This document shows positions 10,148 through 21,745 of a stretch of DNA of 64,000 nt, piece by piece (position 1 is the first letter of the stretch; the number at the start of each line of letters is the position of its first letter). Source of the DNA: Paramyrothecium sp. XJ0827 (lineage: Eukaryota; Ascomycota; Sordariomycetes; Hypocreales; Stachybotryaceae); assembly GCA_020881915.1 (NCBI GenBank), contig JAJFPB010000005.1, forward strand, positions 2,170,001 through 2,234,000. The letters run 5' to 3'. The notes under the pieces are model-generated. The model was given only the letters and a program-made list of their open reading frames with translations, did no database searches and was not told where the DNA came from. Made by a program: the position numbers and the translations under genes.

Positions 10148-12315
10148 ATGCCTACTGACGACGAGTCTTCTGAGCTTTCGTCGCTGTCATCGCTCTCGCC
10201 GGCCCCGTCAGACGATGAGCTAGAGAATGTCAGCGGCGACGAGCAGGATTCGCCCAAGGGCATCCTGAAATTCTTCCCCAAGCTGTCGCAGCAACCACCC
10301 AAGGAGCCGTCGCCGCCACCACGAAAACGCGAGCCCTCTCCGCCGCACGAGTACGTGCTTGCCGACAACCCAGATATCGCAGTACGTGTCTAAAGCTTGC
10401 TGGTCCCTTCTGGTTACCGTGTTTTCGCGTTTTGTTTCTTTTTCTTTTTCTTTTCGTGTGTTGGTTACACACTTCGCGACGTGGATAGCTGGGTCTTTGA
10501 CGCGATCCCTCGCGTTTCCAATTTATGACAATTTTGCTGACAACCACCAGTTCATCGTCATGTTTAGGAACCGTTTCAGCGAGGCCTTTTCCAAATCGCT
10601 TGCCCATTTCGGCCCTCAAGAACTCGAACGCGACATTGTCGAAGCGATTCCGGGCGATCGTGTCGAACACTTGCTCTGTGCACTCCTAGGACTTCTTCTT
10701 AACCGAAAGCAAGATGTCAAGTATGAGACCTGCCTGAGGAACTGTAACCAACAATACTAACCACGTTCGAACCGCATAGGCCAGGGCATTATGGAAGGGC
10801 TTTGGAGGACGCTGTGGCTTCTCACAGGGGTCAATGGCCGCCAGCCTGGAAAGACAAGACCCCCTTGTCGGGTGGTGCAACTTTCAACTCCATGAATCCT
10901 ACTGAGAGGGTATGCTGGTTCTTTCTGCTCGCGATTTCTCTTCGTCCAGCTAACTGTTCGCAGCTTACACTGCTACGTACACTTATTTTGTGGTCCATGT
11001 CCTCGTCGGAAACCGTCAAGGGAATCATCAACCAGGCATACAAGCAGAACCGCCACGATGATGATGTGAATCAGCCTAAATCCGTGCAACCATGGGGATC
11101 AGATGGTGACAAAAGAAGGTATTTTCTCATAGAAGGGCAGGATGATACAGGTTTTCGCGTCTACCGCGAGAGCAACCCTCAGGGAACGAATCGCACGTGG
11201 TGGAGTGTTGCTGGTTCGATTGAGGAGCTCAAAGCTCTAGCAACAAAACTAGAAACAACCGACGGTGGGCCGAAAGCCAAGAAGCTGAGCCAGAGGATTC
11301 TGGCAGCCGTTCCACGGTTCGAGGCTGGCGAAGAAGTTAGTATCCTACGGGCCTCCTCGATCGATCATTCAGTTGCTGACAATAGCAGAAACGGAAACGA
11401 AGAGAATACCGGCAAATGCGCAAGGAACAGTTCAAGCGGCCGGAACCGGGGTTTTCTCTTTACGAGGGTCGTACGCGTGGCAAACGGATGAAATATACTT
11501 ATTCAGACGACGAGGATATATTTAATTCGGACTCTACCAATAGGCGCTCTACACGCAATACCGGCACGCACACGCCTGCAGAGTCTGGTCCGGTCACGAC
11601 TTCGAGTGGACGGCAAATCAGAGCGCCAACACGCCTCAATGCCGGCACCGAGGAGAGCGCTCCCGCAAGTGTTCAGGGCGACACCTCAGAGATAGAAAAC
11701 GATGGTTCTCTAAGCCGGACAGGGCGGCCCCGAAGGTCAGCAGCAGTGAATCACGGCACCAATGGCTGGGAGGAAGGTCGAACACGTTCCAAAACCGCGG
11801 CAGATTCGGATGAGGAAGAAAGCGAGGCAGATTTTGGCGATGATGAGGATGACGTCGATGCGCACGTCCCCGAAGAGTCAGAAGATGAAGACGAATTTGA
11901 TGAAGACGAAGCAATGGTGGACGATGATTTGGGCAACGAACCAACGAGTCTTATCATTAAGCTCTCGGTGACCCCACCCAAGCTCCGAACGGCGCTTGAT
12001 GCAGACGAGATCAAGAAACAAAACAGAGGAGAATCTCCAACTATGAAGGAGAGCGCGGACACCAAGGCAGCTCAGGCGGAAGCTACTGAAACACCCTCAG
12101 TAGAGATGCCGGATGCTCTAGCACATACAACGGTCGAGGGTGAACTAGGACCTACTGCTTCTCCAGCTTCCAGAGGTCCTCTACCAATTAAATCCTTGAC
12201 ATCTGAACAGGAAGCGGGAGCCAACGACGGTCTCCACGACCTCGCAGCTTCGCAAGAAACTGCTCTAGCTTTTAGAGGCAGTCCCGAGAAGCCCGCAGCT
12301 AAGGCGCTGCCTTGA
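10148..12315 (+). CDS. DDT/WHIM-type chromatin-remodelling associated protein (WSD motif)
   Basis: Five exons (10148-10381, 10551-10720, 10780-10909, 10964-11335, 11389-12315) give 610 residues. An acidic Ser-rich N-terminus is followed by a DDT-like helical segment (FRNRFSEAFSKSLAHFG..., about 79-140). Then comes a WHIM-like region with LLRTLILWSMSSSETVKG and the motif YFLIEGQDDTGFRVYRES...TWWSVAGSIEELKAL (about 215-265). A basic linker RKRREYRQMRKEQFKRPEPGF and a long acidic tail complete it. DDT and WHIM modules occur in ISWI-complex subunits (ACF1, RSF1, CECR2 types), so a nuclear nucleosome-spacing role is inferred. Intron 10910-10963 has no stop and is a multiple of three. The exact subfamily is uncertain. 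Confidence 0.75.
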
Positions 12316-12684
12316 TGAGGAGAACAAAATCTTGGCTGTCTATCTCGGAGGAGAACATGTTGGTCGGAGCCAGGCGTACGGCAAAAGATCACGAAGATCT
12401 TCAAAATGCTTGTTGAATTTTTTTTTTTTTTCATTCACGTTGCTGGAGGATGGACTTGAGTCAGAGAATCGTCCCATGGAGCGGTCAAGGCGTTTGGCAA
12501 ATGTTTGTATTAAGCTCTACATCATGGAGTACACTAGAAGGGGTTTATACATGTCTCTTGGACGCATCTTGTAGGGTACGAGGGCGTGAGCGACAATTTA
12601 TGGTGCTGGGCCTCACACTTGGATGGCCAGCAGACGACATAATAGACAAAATATTCGACACAAGCACTCTATTTGATGAAGCTG
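12316..12684. other. Convergent 3' intergenic region
   Basis: It separates the 3' ends of the WHIM-type gene and the DUF1770 gene and contains a long T run near 12419-12431. Nothing coding is seen. Confidence 0.6.
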
Positions 12685-13231
12685 TCAATAATGTTTTGGT
12701 TTGGGAGGCAACTTCCAGTTGTTGACATCGTACCACCATCTTCGGACTCGAGCCCCGATGGTGTCGCCATGCAGCTTGGCGTTTCGGTTCCATTGCTGCC
12801 ATCCACACAGGAATAGGTTGTATAAAATACCCTGCGTCAGGGGCATCAAGACCTGTTGTGGTTGAGCATGAGCACTTCCATGGAAGTGGTGTTAAGATTG
12901 GAGGGCGTACCTGGTCCCGGACCGTGATCAAAAAGACCTTCCACCATGTATCGGCCCCGGCTATGCTGCGAAGATAGCTCTGCTCGAACCGCAAGTCAGG
13001 TAGAGGTGGCAGCTGATGCGCCCTCGGGGCCGGTCGCAAAACGCTGTATGGAATATCCTCTTCATCGTCCTCGTCTATTCCATCGTGGCTGTCGTGTGGG
13101 ACATGATGAATTGTTACGGGCTGCTTCTTCTCCGCAGCAGTCGATGGCGTGATGTCTCGCCTCGGATCGGGGTGCCTGTTGATAGAACCGGCCTGGATGG
13201 TGGAGGCGAGCTCGGTGGGAAGGGAAGACAT
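12685..13231 (-). CDS. DUF1770 family protein
   Basis: Two exons (13231-12911 and 12852-12685, 58-nt intron) give 162 residues. The N-terminal half carries a proline-rich basic stretch and an acidic DEDDEEDIPYSVLRP segment. The core LPPLPDLRFEQSYLRSI followed by DTWWKV and RDQV is the hallmark of DUF1770, a fungal family without known function. The second exon (MPLTQGILYNLFLCGWQQW...) restores the conserved C-terminus, which is lost without splicing. I chose the ATG at 13231 because the upstream extension has only a GTG start. No signal peptide is visible, and the single hydrophobic patch is short. Confidence 0.85.
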
Positions 13232-13938
13232 AGTGTACCGGCGTGGATGCACCTCCCAAGCCCGTTGACGAGGTCCGTATGGTAGATACTAAGCGCAATC
13301 CTGCATCGAGTCGATTGTATCGCAATCTCGAACTCGACTTGTGTTGGCGTCCGTGATGACCTCACGTCCCGTCTCCGGAGACCTGAGAGCTTGGGGTCGC
13401 GCGGCAGTTCTGTTATGACTAAGCAGCGATGCCTATGTATGGCTGTGAGGCTAAGGCGAAACGCCAGGTACTAGCACCTGGTACCGCACTTGCGCGCCTT
13501 GGATGGTCATCCAAGTGGATGTGAGTCAAAGTGGCCCTTTTCACGCTGGCTCGCAGCCTTCGCAGGTGGGTCTGGCCAAAGTGTCCTCAAGTAGAGATAC
13601 CTTTGGCTTTTCAAGACTTGGTCTAACTGAAGCCTTCGACAAAAGCCAAGCAGGTCCCGATACCTCGTCGAGACAATAACTCGGGACGACGTAACCCTGC
13701 TCTATCCCAGTTTCTCGAGTAATGCGACGCAGGAGGTACTTTTCCGGCCCAGGTACCTTGTTCCTAACATGGCAGCCTGTGGAGAGTTAGGTCATCATCA
13801 CCTGGCCGGCACACTTGAAAAATCTGGCCCCAGCATTCAACTTGCAACCAGACTGCAGAGCGTCTTGCACCAGACATTGTTCTACTAGTGAGGAAGACTC
13901 AGATTCCACTCGTCAGGTCCGACAATCTCTCCTTCAAT
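13232..13938. other. Divergent intergenic region between DUF1770 gene and eRF1
   Basis: This is the promoter region for both genes. GGTACC occurs near 13478 and 13751. No coding evidence is seen. Confidence 0.55.
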
Positions 13939-15573
13939 ATGAGTGACCCCCAAGCCGGTGAGGCGGAGAAGAACGTGAGTGTTCCCATAGCTTGTCTTTC
14001 CTTTGACAAGTGCCCTGGTTGTTTTTCTCGCAATGCCCCTCTCTGTGCCCCGCGCTACGCACCGCATCGCATCGCACCGCCAGACTTGAGGAACACGAGA
14101 TCGTGACGACCGACTGGCTGACACCATGACAGATCGAGATCTGGAAGGTCAAGAAGCTGATTAAACGCCTCGAGGCTGCCAGGGGAAATGGAACCTCCAT
14201 GATTTCTTTGATCATTCGTACGTTGATGCCCTGCCGTCGTGCCTGGCTCCGCTAATCCAACCTCACTTGCAGCTCCCAAGGATCAGGTTTCCCGAGCCGC
14301 CAAGATGTTGGCTGAAGAATACGTAAGAGCTTTCCTGCAGGCTTTGGTTGCAAAGAAATCACGAGACTAACCTCGTCTCGCAGGGAACGGCATCGAACAT
14401 CAAGTCACGCGTCAACCGACAGTCCGTCTTGTCCGCAATTACGTCGACTCAGCAGCGTCTCAAGTTATACAACAAGGTGCCCCCCAATGGCCTGGTTGTG
14501 TACTGTGGTGAAATCTTGACCTCGGAGGGCAAGGAAAGAAAGGTCAACATCGACTTTGAGCCGTTCAAGCCCATCAACACGTCGCTCTACCTTTGCGACA
14601 ACAAGTTCCACACCGAGGCTCTGGCAGAGTTGCTCGAGTCCGACCAAAAGTTCGGTTTCATCATCATGGACGGTAACGGTGCCTTGTTCGGAACACTGAG
14701 CGGAAACACCCGAGAGGTCGTCCACAAGTTCTCCGTCGATCTGCCCAAGAAACACGGTCGTGGTGGTCAGTCTGCTCTTCGTTTCGCCCGTCTCCGTGAG
14801 GAGAAGCGTCACAACTACGTGCGCAAGGTTGCCGAACTGGCTGTGCAAAACTTCATCACCAACGACAAGGTCAACGTCGCTGGAATCATTCTCGCTGGTT
14901 CCGCCGATTTCAAGAACGACCTGAACGCCTCCGACATGTTCGATGGCCGACTTGCTAGCAAGGTCATCAAGGTGGTTGACGTATCTTATGGTGGAGAAAA
15001 CGGCTTCAACCAGGCCATCGAACTGTCATCTGAGACGCTCTCAAATGTCAAGTTCATCCAGGAGAAGAAGCTCATTGGCAAATACTTCGAGGAGATTAGC
15101 CAGGACACCGGCAAGGTCTGCTACGGTATTGAAGATACGCTCAAGGCCCTGGAGCTGGGTGCTGTGGAGACTCTCATTGTCTTCGAGAACCTGGAAATCA
15201 CTCGATGGGTCCTTCGGGACAGTGAGGGTGCCGACGTCATCCTACACACCACCAAGCAGCAGGAGCAGAACCGTGAGCAGTTCCTCGACAAGCAGACCGG
15301 CCAGGAGATGGAAATTGTTACTCAGGAATCCTTCCTTGAGTGGATTGCCGAACATTACAAGGACTTTGGTACTGCTCTGGAATTTGTGTCAGACCGATCT
15401 ACCGAAGGCAACCAGTTCGTGAAGGGATTTGGTGGCATTGGTGGCATTCTTCGCTACAAGGTCAACTTCGAGCAGTTGGCTGACGTTGATGACGATGATG
15501 AGTACTACGACGGTAAGCCAGTCATTCTACGCGTGTGTCTTGGATGATTGCTAACAAACATTGTATAGATTGA
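13939..15573 (+). CDS. SUP45: Eukaryotic translation release factor eRF1
   Basis: Exons 13939-13974, 14133-14217, 14273-14322, 14384-15512 and 15569-15573 give 434 residues, as usual. The protein recognises all three stop codons and triggers peptide release with eRF3. Stop-codon recognition motif TASNIKS lies at residues 59-65 and the catalytic GGQ at 184-186 inside [13 protein letters not shown]. The YxCxxxF-type segment and the acidic C-terminus [11 protein letters not shown] follow. The last coding exon is only 5 nt: it completes an Asp codon and gives TGA. If intron 15513-15568 is retained, the protein instead ends in an 11-residue extension ([11 protein letters not shown]). A further intron-like segment lies in the 3' untranslated region. 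Confidence 0.97.
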
Positions 15574-16683
15574 CCAGCCGATTCCCTCGTGGAAGACGAG
15601 GGATTGACTCAAGTCTCACCGTCGCAATACAGCGTGGATGGCAAGCGCCCAGTGGCGCCGAGGTCAAGTGATGCCGCGCCCGTTTCGTTCTCCGAGAAGC
15701 GCCCTGCGAAGAGGTTTGGTACGGCGACCCCTTCCCAAGGCCAACAGGCTCCGCGACCAAGCCCGCTTCGCACAATGATGACGGCCACTTGAGATCAGTG
15801 ATTAAAAGCATGGAGGTACGTGTGCTCCGCATTTTCTTCCTATGCAACAATGGCTGATTTTATACAGGCGCCACCGGCAGTTTGAAACAAGAGTGGCGCA
15901 GGGCAGGAACGGAAATCATAAAAGTGACGATACCCACGATTTGGCGGCCCTGGTTTTACGAAGGAGTGGATAAGGAAAACGCTCTTGGGGGCGCTGGCTA
16001 GACTCCGAATCTTCGGCCATATTCAATTGTCGACCAAGCTAGTGAATATCTGTTGAGCTGTGAATAAGACAAACGCCAAGAGGTGCTTTATCGTCGGCTT
16101 GATTGTGTTGTCCCATGATGCGTGTGTGCCAGCTACTGCGCTCCGAAGTAGAACGCGTACCTACTAGTAGATAGTCACCGCCTTACGTTGTGGGCGGCGT
16201 TGCGCACCCTGGAGCAGTGCATTCTTTACCTGTGTTAATCATGCTACCCACACACATATTGCTAATATTACCTCAACATCAGAAGTTGTGTGTCTAACCA
16301 TTGGAAGTGTAAAAGCAATGTCCAACCTCTTTCCTGTAACATAAATTGGGTTACTCGTGCTCCATCATGTTGCTAATGCGAGGCCAAATGAGGTAAGTTA
16401 CCCACCCACGCTAGAGGCAACTCGTGGGTGCACCAGTAGGAGGGGAGCTTAAGGTACTACCTTACCATCTTGCTAGGCGTGTACTTTGGGACGACGTCAG
16501 CACTTCTCACCCACTCCGCGATTTCTAGCTTGTGATTATTGAGCATCCATTTTACGTCGCTTCGCCTGCCTGTGCATTTTTAGGAGTATTCCCTTGCCTA
16601 GTTGGCTGCGCGCAAAGCGTATTTTCGCGTGCCACCAGAATTCAATGTAGGAGACGATCTGTGGCATTCATCCATCCTTCACC
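15574..16683. other. eRF1 3' untranslated region and intergenic DNA
   Basis: A candidate 3'UTR intron lies at 15816-15867 (GTACGT donor, TACAG acceptor, 52 nt). The rest is the promoter side of the SIP3-type gene, with a GGTACTACCTTACC stretch near 16452. No gene is seen. Confidence 0.5.
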
Positions 16684-19600
16684 ATGTCCAAAACGCCGCG
16701 CAAGGCGCAGGCGTCCTCGCAGCCAATCAACCATGCGATTCCCGTCGGCCTCAACGAAGCTGCTCTCGATTCACCGACCTTCCGCGCTTCGTCTAGTCAC
16801 TTCTCGGATCAAGTCGACTCAATAGAGAAATGGCTAAGCGGCTATGTCACCTCGACCGCGAAGCTCGTTCATGACATGCTTTCCCTCGAGGAAACCATAA
16901 ACACATACCTCTCCAAAACGATGCCCTCCGCAGCCGACGGCGTGATCGAGACGGACTACACCTTCCTGGCGCTCAAGAGAGTCGGCGATGGTTCACGGGA
17001 GTGTTTGATGCAGTTGCTGAGCAGCATGAAGAAGATGGATGGCCTCGTTCTAGATCCTATCCGCTCCTTCATCGGTGGGGAGCTGCGAAACTTCAAGGAC
17101 GTTCGCAGAGCTTTGGAGCAGTCTCAGAGAGCCTATGACACCACTCTTTCGCGGTACCTCAGTCAGTCAAAGACGAAGGAACCTTCAGCCCTTCGCGAGG
17201 ACGCCTTTTCCGTGTACGAAAACCGAAAGGCCTACATCCAAACATCCATGGACTACTGTCAACTCGCACCGCAGCTACGCTTCACTTTAGATAAGCTCTT
17301 GGTGAAGATTTGCAGCGACTTCTGGAGGGAGATGAAGCGCGGCCGCGATGCGGTGACCAACGCGACGCGGTGGGACCAAGAAGTTGATCGCATACGTGGA
17401 TGGGCCAAAGAGATGGAGCTCTCCGAAGGGGTGTTTAGGCGCGAATTGCAAACTGCCCGGCGGCACCTGGGCGACATCACTTTTGAAGAGTTCAAGCCGT
17501 CGCGTGAACTCGACGACTACAGCACCTCAACGGTCCCGTTCCTAGGCTCTCGTGGACCAGTCGCCGTGCATCCCAAGGACAGCAAGGCCGTCATATCAGA
17601 AAAACAAGGTTGGCTGTTCGTACGGGTCTTGTCTGGCAAGCCGGTCAGGCAAAACTGGGTTCGGCGATGGTACTATTGTCGCAACGGCGTGTTTGGCTGG
17701 CTCGTCAATGGCTCACTGGGCGTGATGCAAGGTGATGAGATTGGCGTCTTGCTCTGTAACGTGAAACCTGCAGTCGGCGACGACAGACGCTTCTGCTTCG
17801 AAGTCAAGACGAAGAGCCAGACAATCATGTTGCAGGCCGAGACCCAGAGAGAACTCACTGAATGGCTAGAGGTTTTTGAAGTCACCAAGAAAAAGGCCTT
17901 TGAAGCGAGTATGAGTCAAGACACCAAACCATTGCCTGGTGGTGTGGACCCTGCCTTTGCAATCACGCCTCCAACCATACCCGAGTTCTCTGCCAAGCTC
18001 TTAGACGCTCCTTCCGGTGCCGCCGATGAAAGCGGACACAACTTTGACCGTACCGGTACACTTCCCATACCGGCAGCAGACCCCAGTCTATCTGGCCGGC
18101 ACAGCTTCGATGTCAGCGGAGGTGGTACCTTGGCCCGCCGGTCCATCACAGCTCTGGGACGCGATCTGCAGCGTGATCTGGCTCGTGAAGAAGGCGAGAG
18201 CAGCCGTGAGCATGCGGCGAGGATCATCCAGAAGCTCGATCTTCACCGCAAGGCCGCATTCGGCTCCGGTGCTGAGGGCGCTGTGGCTGGCAATCCAGGC
18301 GGCCCCTCCGGAGGCATCGCCAGCCTTCTTTCTGCAAGTCACAACTTGCTGCCGGTAAATCCTAGCCAGTCTCTGTCTCCTAGCGGCCCCAAGCGCACGG
18401 CCAATATGCTACCATCTGTCGATAGCCACCCCGGTACTCTTGCTCCTCTCACTCTCGCCAGACCCCCAAATACTACACCACTGAGCCGGCACGCTGTGTT
18501 TGCTATGGCAGAGCGGCCACCTGTTACGGATAGCACACGAATTCCCGCATCGGTGGTAGCCAATTACTGGGGCAGCAACGTATGGGCAGCCGTTAATGTT
18601 ATCGAAGAGCCCGTCTTGCCGCGGCTGGACGACGATGATCCAATCGGGATTGTCGTGACAAGCGACCCTAGAACGCCTCTTGGTGGACCAGGACAAGTCG
18701 CCCAGAATAGCGAATCTCTCCCACCTAATTACCCTGCTGAATTAAGGGCTCAACTCGCTCAGTTTCGCCTCCTGTTTCCTAATGTTCCTATCGAGGAGAA
18801 ACTTGTGCTGGTGTTCCGTGCCTCTTGGTCCAGCTCGAGTGAGCGCAACACAGACGCTACGCCACTTGTAGGGGATGGCCGAATCTATGTTACGCCCGAA
18901 AACATGTATTTCTACGGTCAGCAGATGGGATTGGTGACGGCATACCGAATCAATCTCGATTTCATTACCGAGCTGACTGCAGCGCCCGGGCGTGATTGCG
19001 ACTTCATATTTGTCCACCTGGGCCAGGATTCCAACGATACCGGATACACCAGAATCGTGTTGAAGCTTTTCCTAGAAGATGTTTACCTTCTCCAAACGCG
19101 TCTTAATCTACTGATTGACAACCTCCAGGCCGAGGAGCCAATGGAAACATCGGCTCTGATCTCAGCGATGCTCAACGTGGAGCAGGAGGAACAAGACAGG
19201 CCCAGCCCTAGCGCTGAGAGTTGGGAAGAGGTATCATCAAACACACCAGCAGATGATGGCACGCCGTCCGGCAAACCCGTCAAGCAGCAGTTCCTCGAAT
19301 TGGATGCACGCTTCCGCTCATCCCGATCACGGCAGAGGGCTTCCCCCAAGCTACATTTGCCCACACATGCCATCATCTACGAACCAGACGATATGCCGGA
19401 GGCTGCGGCCGAGAGGACATTCGAGATCAGTGCCAAAGCTTGCTTTCACGTCCTTTTCGGTGACAAGAGTTTCGTCTTTCCCAAGCTGTACTTTGAGCGA
19501 CGCGCCCAGCAGATTGCTCAGGGCCCTTGGACGCCGCTAGAACAAGGTCGGCTGCGGCGTGACTTTCAATTCAAGGTTGACTATGTGGATATGCTTGGTC

Positions 19601-20823
19601 GTCCAAAAACAGCCGACGTACAAGACTTCCAGACCATCGACATTTTCAACGAACATGTCACCTATGCCGCCACACACACCAAGACGGCATGGCACCTTCC
19701 GCATTCTCAGTTTTTCAAGGTTGTCACCAAAATCGTCATCACGCACGTCGCGAAATCCAAGTGCAAGCTTGCGGTGTACGTGCGAATCGACTGGTCGAAG
19801 TCGCCAGCCTTTTCGAAGAACTTGGTGGAGCGCCAGGCGTTGCGCGATGCGACGAGTGATGCCGAGGAGCTCGCTGAGCTGGCGACGGACCAGGTTCGAA
19901 AACTAGGCGCACGCAGTCGTACAAACCGAGCGATCCATGTCTATGGTCATATTGGCCACCAGGCACAGGTCGTCCTGTTCTCTCCACCCGCCACCGATTC
20001 CCGGAAGAAGCAAGCGATCAAGCCGCGCACGCTGACGGCCATGCTATTTGAGACAGCCCGGTCCCTCGGTGAGAGTGCAGTATCGTCGCTGATTATGTGG
20101 GCGCTTGCTGTGGTGCGGAAGCTGTTCGGGGTCATCAGCGCGCAGTGGCTACTCCTGCTGGTGCTGTGCTTCAGCGGGCTCACCAACATCCTGCTGACAT
20201 CTACTGAAACTTCCGCGTGGTGGAGGGAGAGGCGTGCGGCGAACTTCATGCACAGTGTCGGGGTCAGGCCGAACATGATCATGAGTAAGGCTATATACGT
20301 TGCAGACATTGCAGAGGCCGCGGGGTCCCTCAACAGACAACCCCTGTTCCCGGAAAACAGCACCTGCTTCGCGACGTTCAGAGAACTCCTAGACGCTACC
20401 GATATGGATGCGCCGTGGGAAGACGCAGGATCAACGCTACTGTCATCAGCCAGCCAGGCCACGGCGCAACGACTTCGGCGGACTCGGCAACGGCTGGGGT
20501 CGTATCGGCATGACTTGCTCGTAGCAATGAGGGTGGTCAACAGCGTGGAGCGGGAGGTACTACAGTCAGAGTGGGAGCACTGGCTGCTGCAAGAAAAATC
20601 GCTGTGCGACGATCTTGACTCGATACTACGATCGGACACTTCGGACCGGACGAAGAAGCCCAAAGCGGGACAGAAGAAGGAGACTGGGCGGTCATCTGAT
20701 ATAGAGCGGCTGTCCCCAGAGCGAAGGAAGGCTCTGGAGCAGTGGAGGGATGGACACTGCGGTAGCTGCCGGGGCGATTATGGGGTTGTCATGAAGAGGG
20801 ATGCCAAACTCACAGGCTTATAA
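16684..20823 (+). CDS. SIP3: SIP3/LAM3-type BAR-PH-GRAM-VASt sterol-transfer protein
   Basis: This is a single exon of 1379 residues. In order, it carries an N-terminal BAR-like helical domain (about 35-290), a PH domain (about 301-403, WLFVRVLSGKPVRQNWVRRW) and a Ser/Pro-rich linker. These are followed by a GRAM domain (about 690-810, LLFPNVPIEEKLVLVF...GRIYVTPENMYFYG), a VASt/StART-like domain (about 900-1090) and a hydrophobic segment at about 1136-1172 (QWLLLLVLCFSGLTNILL). This is the architecture of yeast Sip3/Lam3 and Ysp1/Lam1, ER proteins at plasma-membrane contact sites that act in sterol transport. The older name 'transcription factor SIP3' is misleading. The C-terminal ~200 residues form a charged helical tail. 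Confidence 0.92.
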   Translation: MSKTPRKAQASSQPINHAIPVGLNEAALDSPTFRASSSHFSDQVDSIEKWLSGYVTSTAKLVHDMLSLEETINTYLSKTMPSAADGVIETDYTFLALKRVGDGSRECLMQLLSSMKKMDGLVLDPIRSFIGGELRNFKDVRRALEQSQRAYDTTLSRYLSQSKTKEPSALREDAFSVYENRKAYIQTSMDYCQLAPQLRFTLDKLLVKICSDFWREMKRGRDAVTNATRWDQEVDRIRGWAKEMELSEGVFRRELQTARRHLGDITFEEFKPSRELDDYSTSTVPFLGSRGPVAVHPKDSKAVISEKQGWLFVRVLSGKPVRQNWVRRWYYCRNGVFGWLVNGSLGVMQGDEIGVLLCNVKPAVGDDRRFCFEVKTKSQTIMLQAETQRELTEWLEVFEVTKKKAFEASMSQDTKPLPGGVDPAFAITPPTIPEFSAKLLDAPSGAADESGHNFDRTGTLPIPAADPSLSGRHSFDVSGGGTLARRSITALGRDLQRDLAREEGESSREHAARIIQKLDLHRKAAFGSGAEGAVAGNPGGPSGGIASLLSASHNLLPVNPSQSLSPSGPKRTANMLPSVDSHPGTLAPLTLARPPNTTPLSRHAVFAMAERPPVTDSTRIPASVVANYWGSNVWAAVNVIEEPVLPRLDDDDPIGIVVTSDPRTPLGGPGQVAQNSESLPPNYPAELRAQLAQFRLLFPNVPIEEKLVLVFRASWSSSSERNTDATPLVGDGRIYVTPENMYFYGQQMGLVTAYRINLDFITELTAAPGRDCDFIFVHLGQDSNDTGYTRIVLKLFLEDVYLLQTRLNLLIDNLQAEEPMETSALISAMLNVEQEEQDRPSPSAESWEEVSSNTPADDGTPSGKPVKQQFLELDARFRSSRSRQRASPKLHLPTHAIIYEPDDMPEAAAERTFEISAKACFHVLFGDKSFVFPKLYFERRAQQIAQGPWTPLEQGRLRRDFQFKVDYVDMLGRPKTADVQDFQTIDIFNEHVTYAATHTKTAWHLPHSQFFKVVTKIVITHVAKSKCKLAVYVRIDWSKSPAFSKNLVERQALRDATSDAEELAELATDQVRKLGARSRTNRAIHVYGHIGHQAQVVLFSPPATDSRKKQAIKPRTLTAMLFETARSLGESAVSSLIMWALAVVRKLFGVISAQWLLLLVLCFSGLTNILLTSTETSAWWRERRAANFMHSVGVRPNMIMSKAIYVADIAEAAGSLNRQPLFPENSTCFATFRELLDATDMDAPWEDAGSTLLSSASQATAQRLRRTRQRLGSYRHDLLVAMRVVNSVEREVLQSEWEHWLLQEKSLCDDLDSILRSDTSDRTKKPKAGQKKETGRSSDIERLSPERRKALEQWRDGHCGSCRGDYGVVMKRDAKLTGL

Positions 20824-21745
20824 AGGCGAGGCCGACCATTGCAGTTGGTACACAAAAGAGGTGGATAGATTACTCAGGCCTCGAGCGAATACGTGCCCTT
20901 TGTTCTGTTTAGTGTTGTCTGCTTGATAGGATACCCATACGCATTCCTGGTCAGTCAAAGCCATAACAATGGAGTGCTGAAAATTGTCCGTGGGCTGTTG
21001 TGTTCCCAGGGTGTTAGAGAGGTCTCGAATACGTTCAGTGTGGATGGCCCTTATCATTGATTATTCCACTATCCGCACTCGTAACGGCCATGTGGAGCCA
21101 GTCTGGTCGTTGAAAATGAACACACATGTGAATTGAAGAAATGAGAACACTCCATGCACATTTTTGGCAGAGAGCATGGTTGTTGTCTTTCTTGCCTAGA
21201 AACGAAATTCGCCATTGCGTAAAGGAGTCGCGTGACCTGGCATGACATGGCATGTAGGGTATGATGCTAGCACTGAGACGGCTCGCCTAGCGTAAACGGC
21301 CGCTACTCAATCAACTAATGTAGATCACTCGCTAGCTGGCCAAACCGATAAGGATAGCCTTGTTCAACCTCAATGGCCCCCTTGGGCCCGTTGGGAGGAT
21401 TTTCCGGGGGGGGAGGGGGGAAGGGGGAGGGAAGTCTGGCAGGTCAAGGGTAGCGCGCTCCTGACGTCAGGAGTCTGGACCCCTCCCACAAAGAGATGCT
21501 TGCCGGTGGACCCGCGACGTCGTCGATTCGGCACAGGTGCCCGTTTTCCACAATTCCATTCCATGCTTTGACTCGACATGGTAGACGTCAGCCCAGTCAC
21601 CCTGTTCCTTTCGACCCCCGAACCGCTAGAGCAGATCCAGAGCAGCGTATAACCTCGCCGTTTCCTCGAAGCCTCCTCGCCTGCCCGTGTTCATGTCTCT
21701 AAGTAATCACTACTTCTAGCCTTGCATGGGCCTCATTTCCACACC
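20824..21745. other. Intergenic region upstream of the DUF3074 gene
   Basis: It holds a G-rich tract at 21406-21431 with four G-runs of 3-8, which could form a G-quadruplex on the plus strand. It also holds the 5' leader with two short upstream reading frames. No gene is seen. Confidence 0.6.

Noticed and set aside
9711..10223. 170-codon plus-strand frame overlapping the start of the WHIM-type gene
   Set aside because: It lies mostly in intergenic or leader DNA, has no domain, and overlaps a well-supported gene start in another phase.
19947..20663. 238-codon antisense frame inside the SIP3-type gene
   Set aside because: Shadow of a long conserved coding exon; composition mirrors the sense codons.
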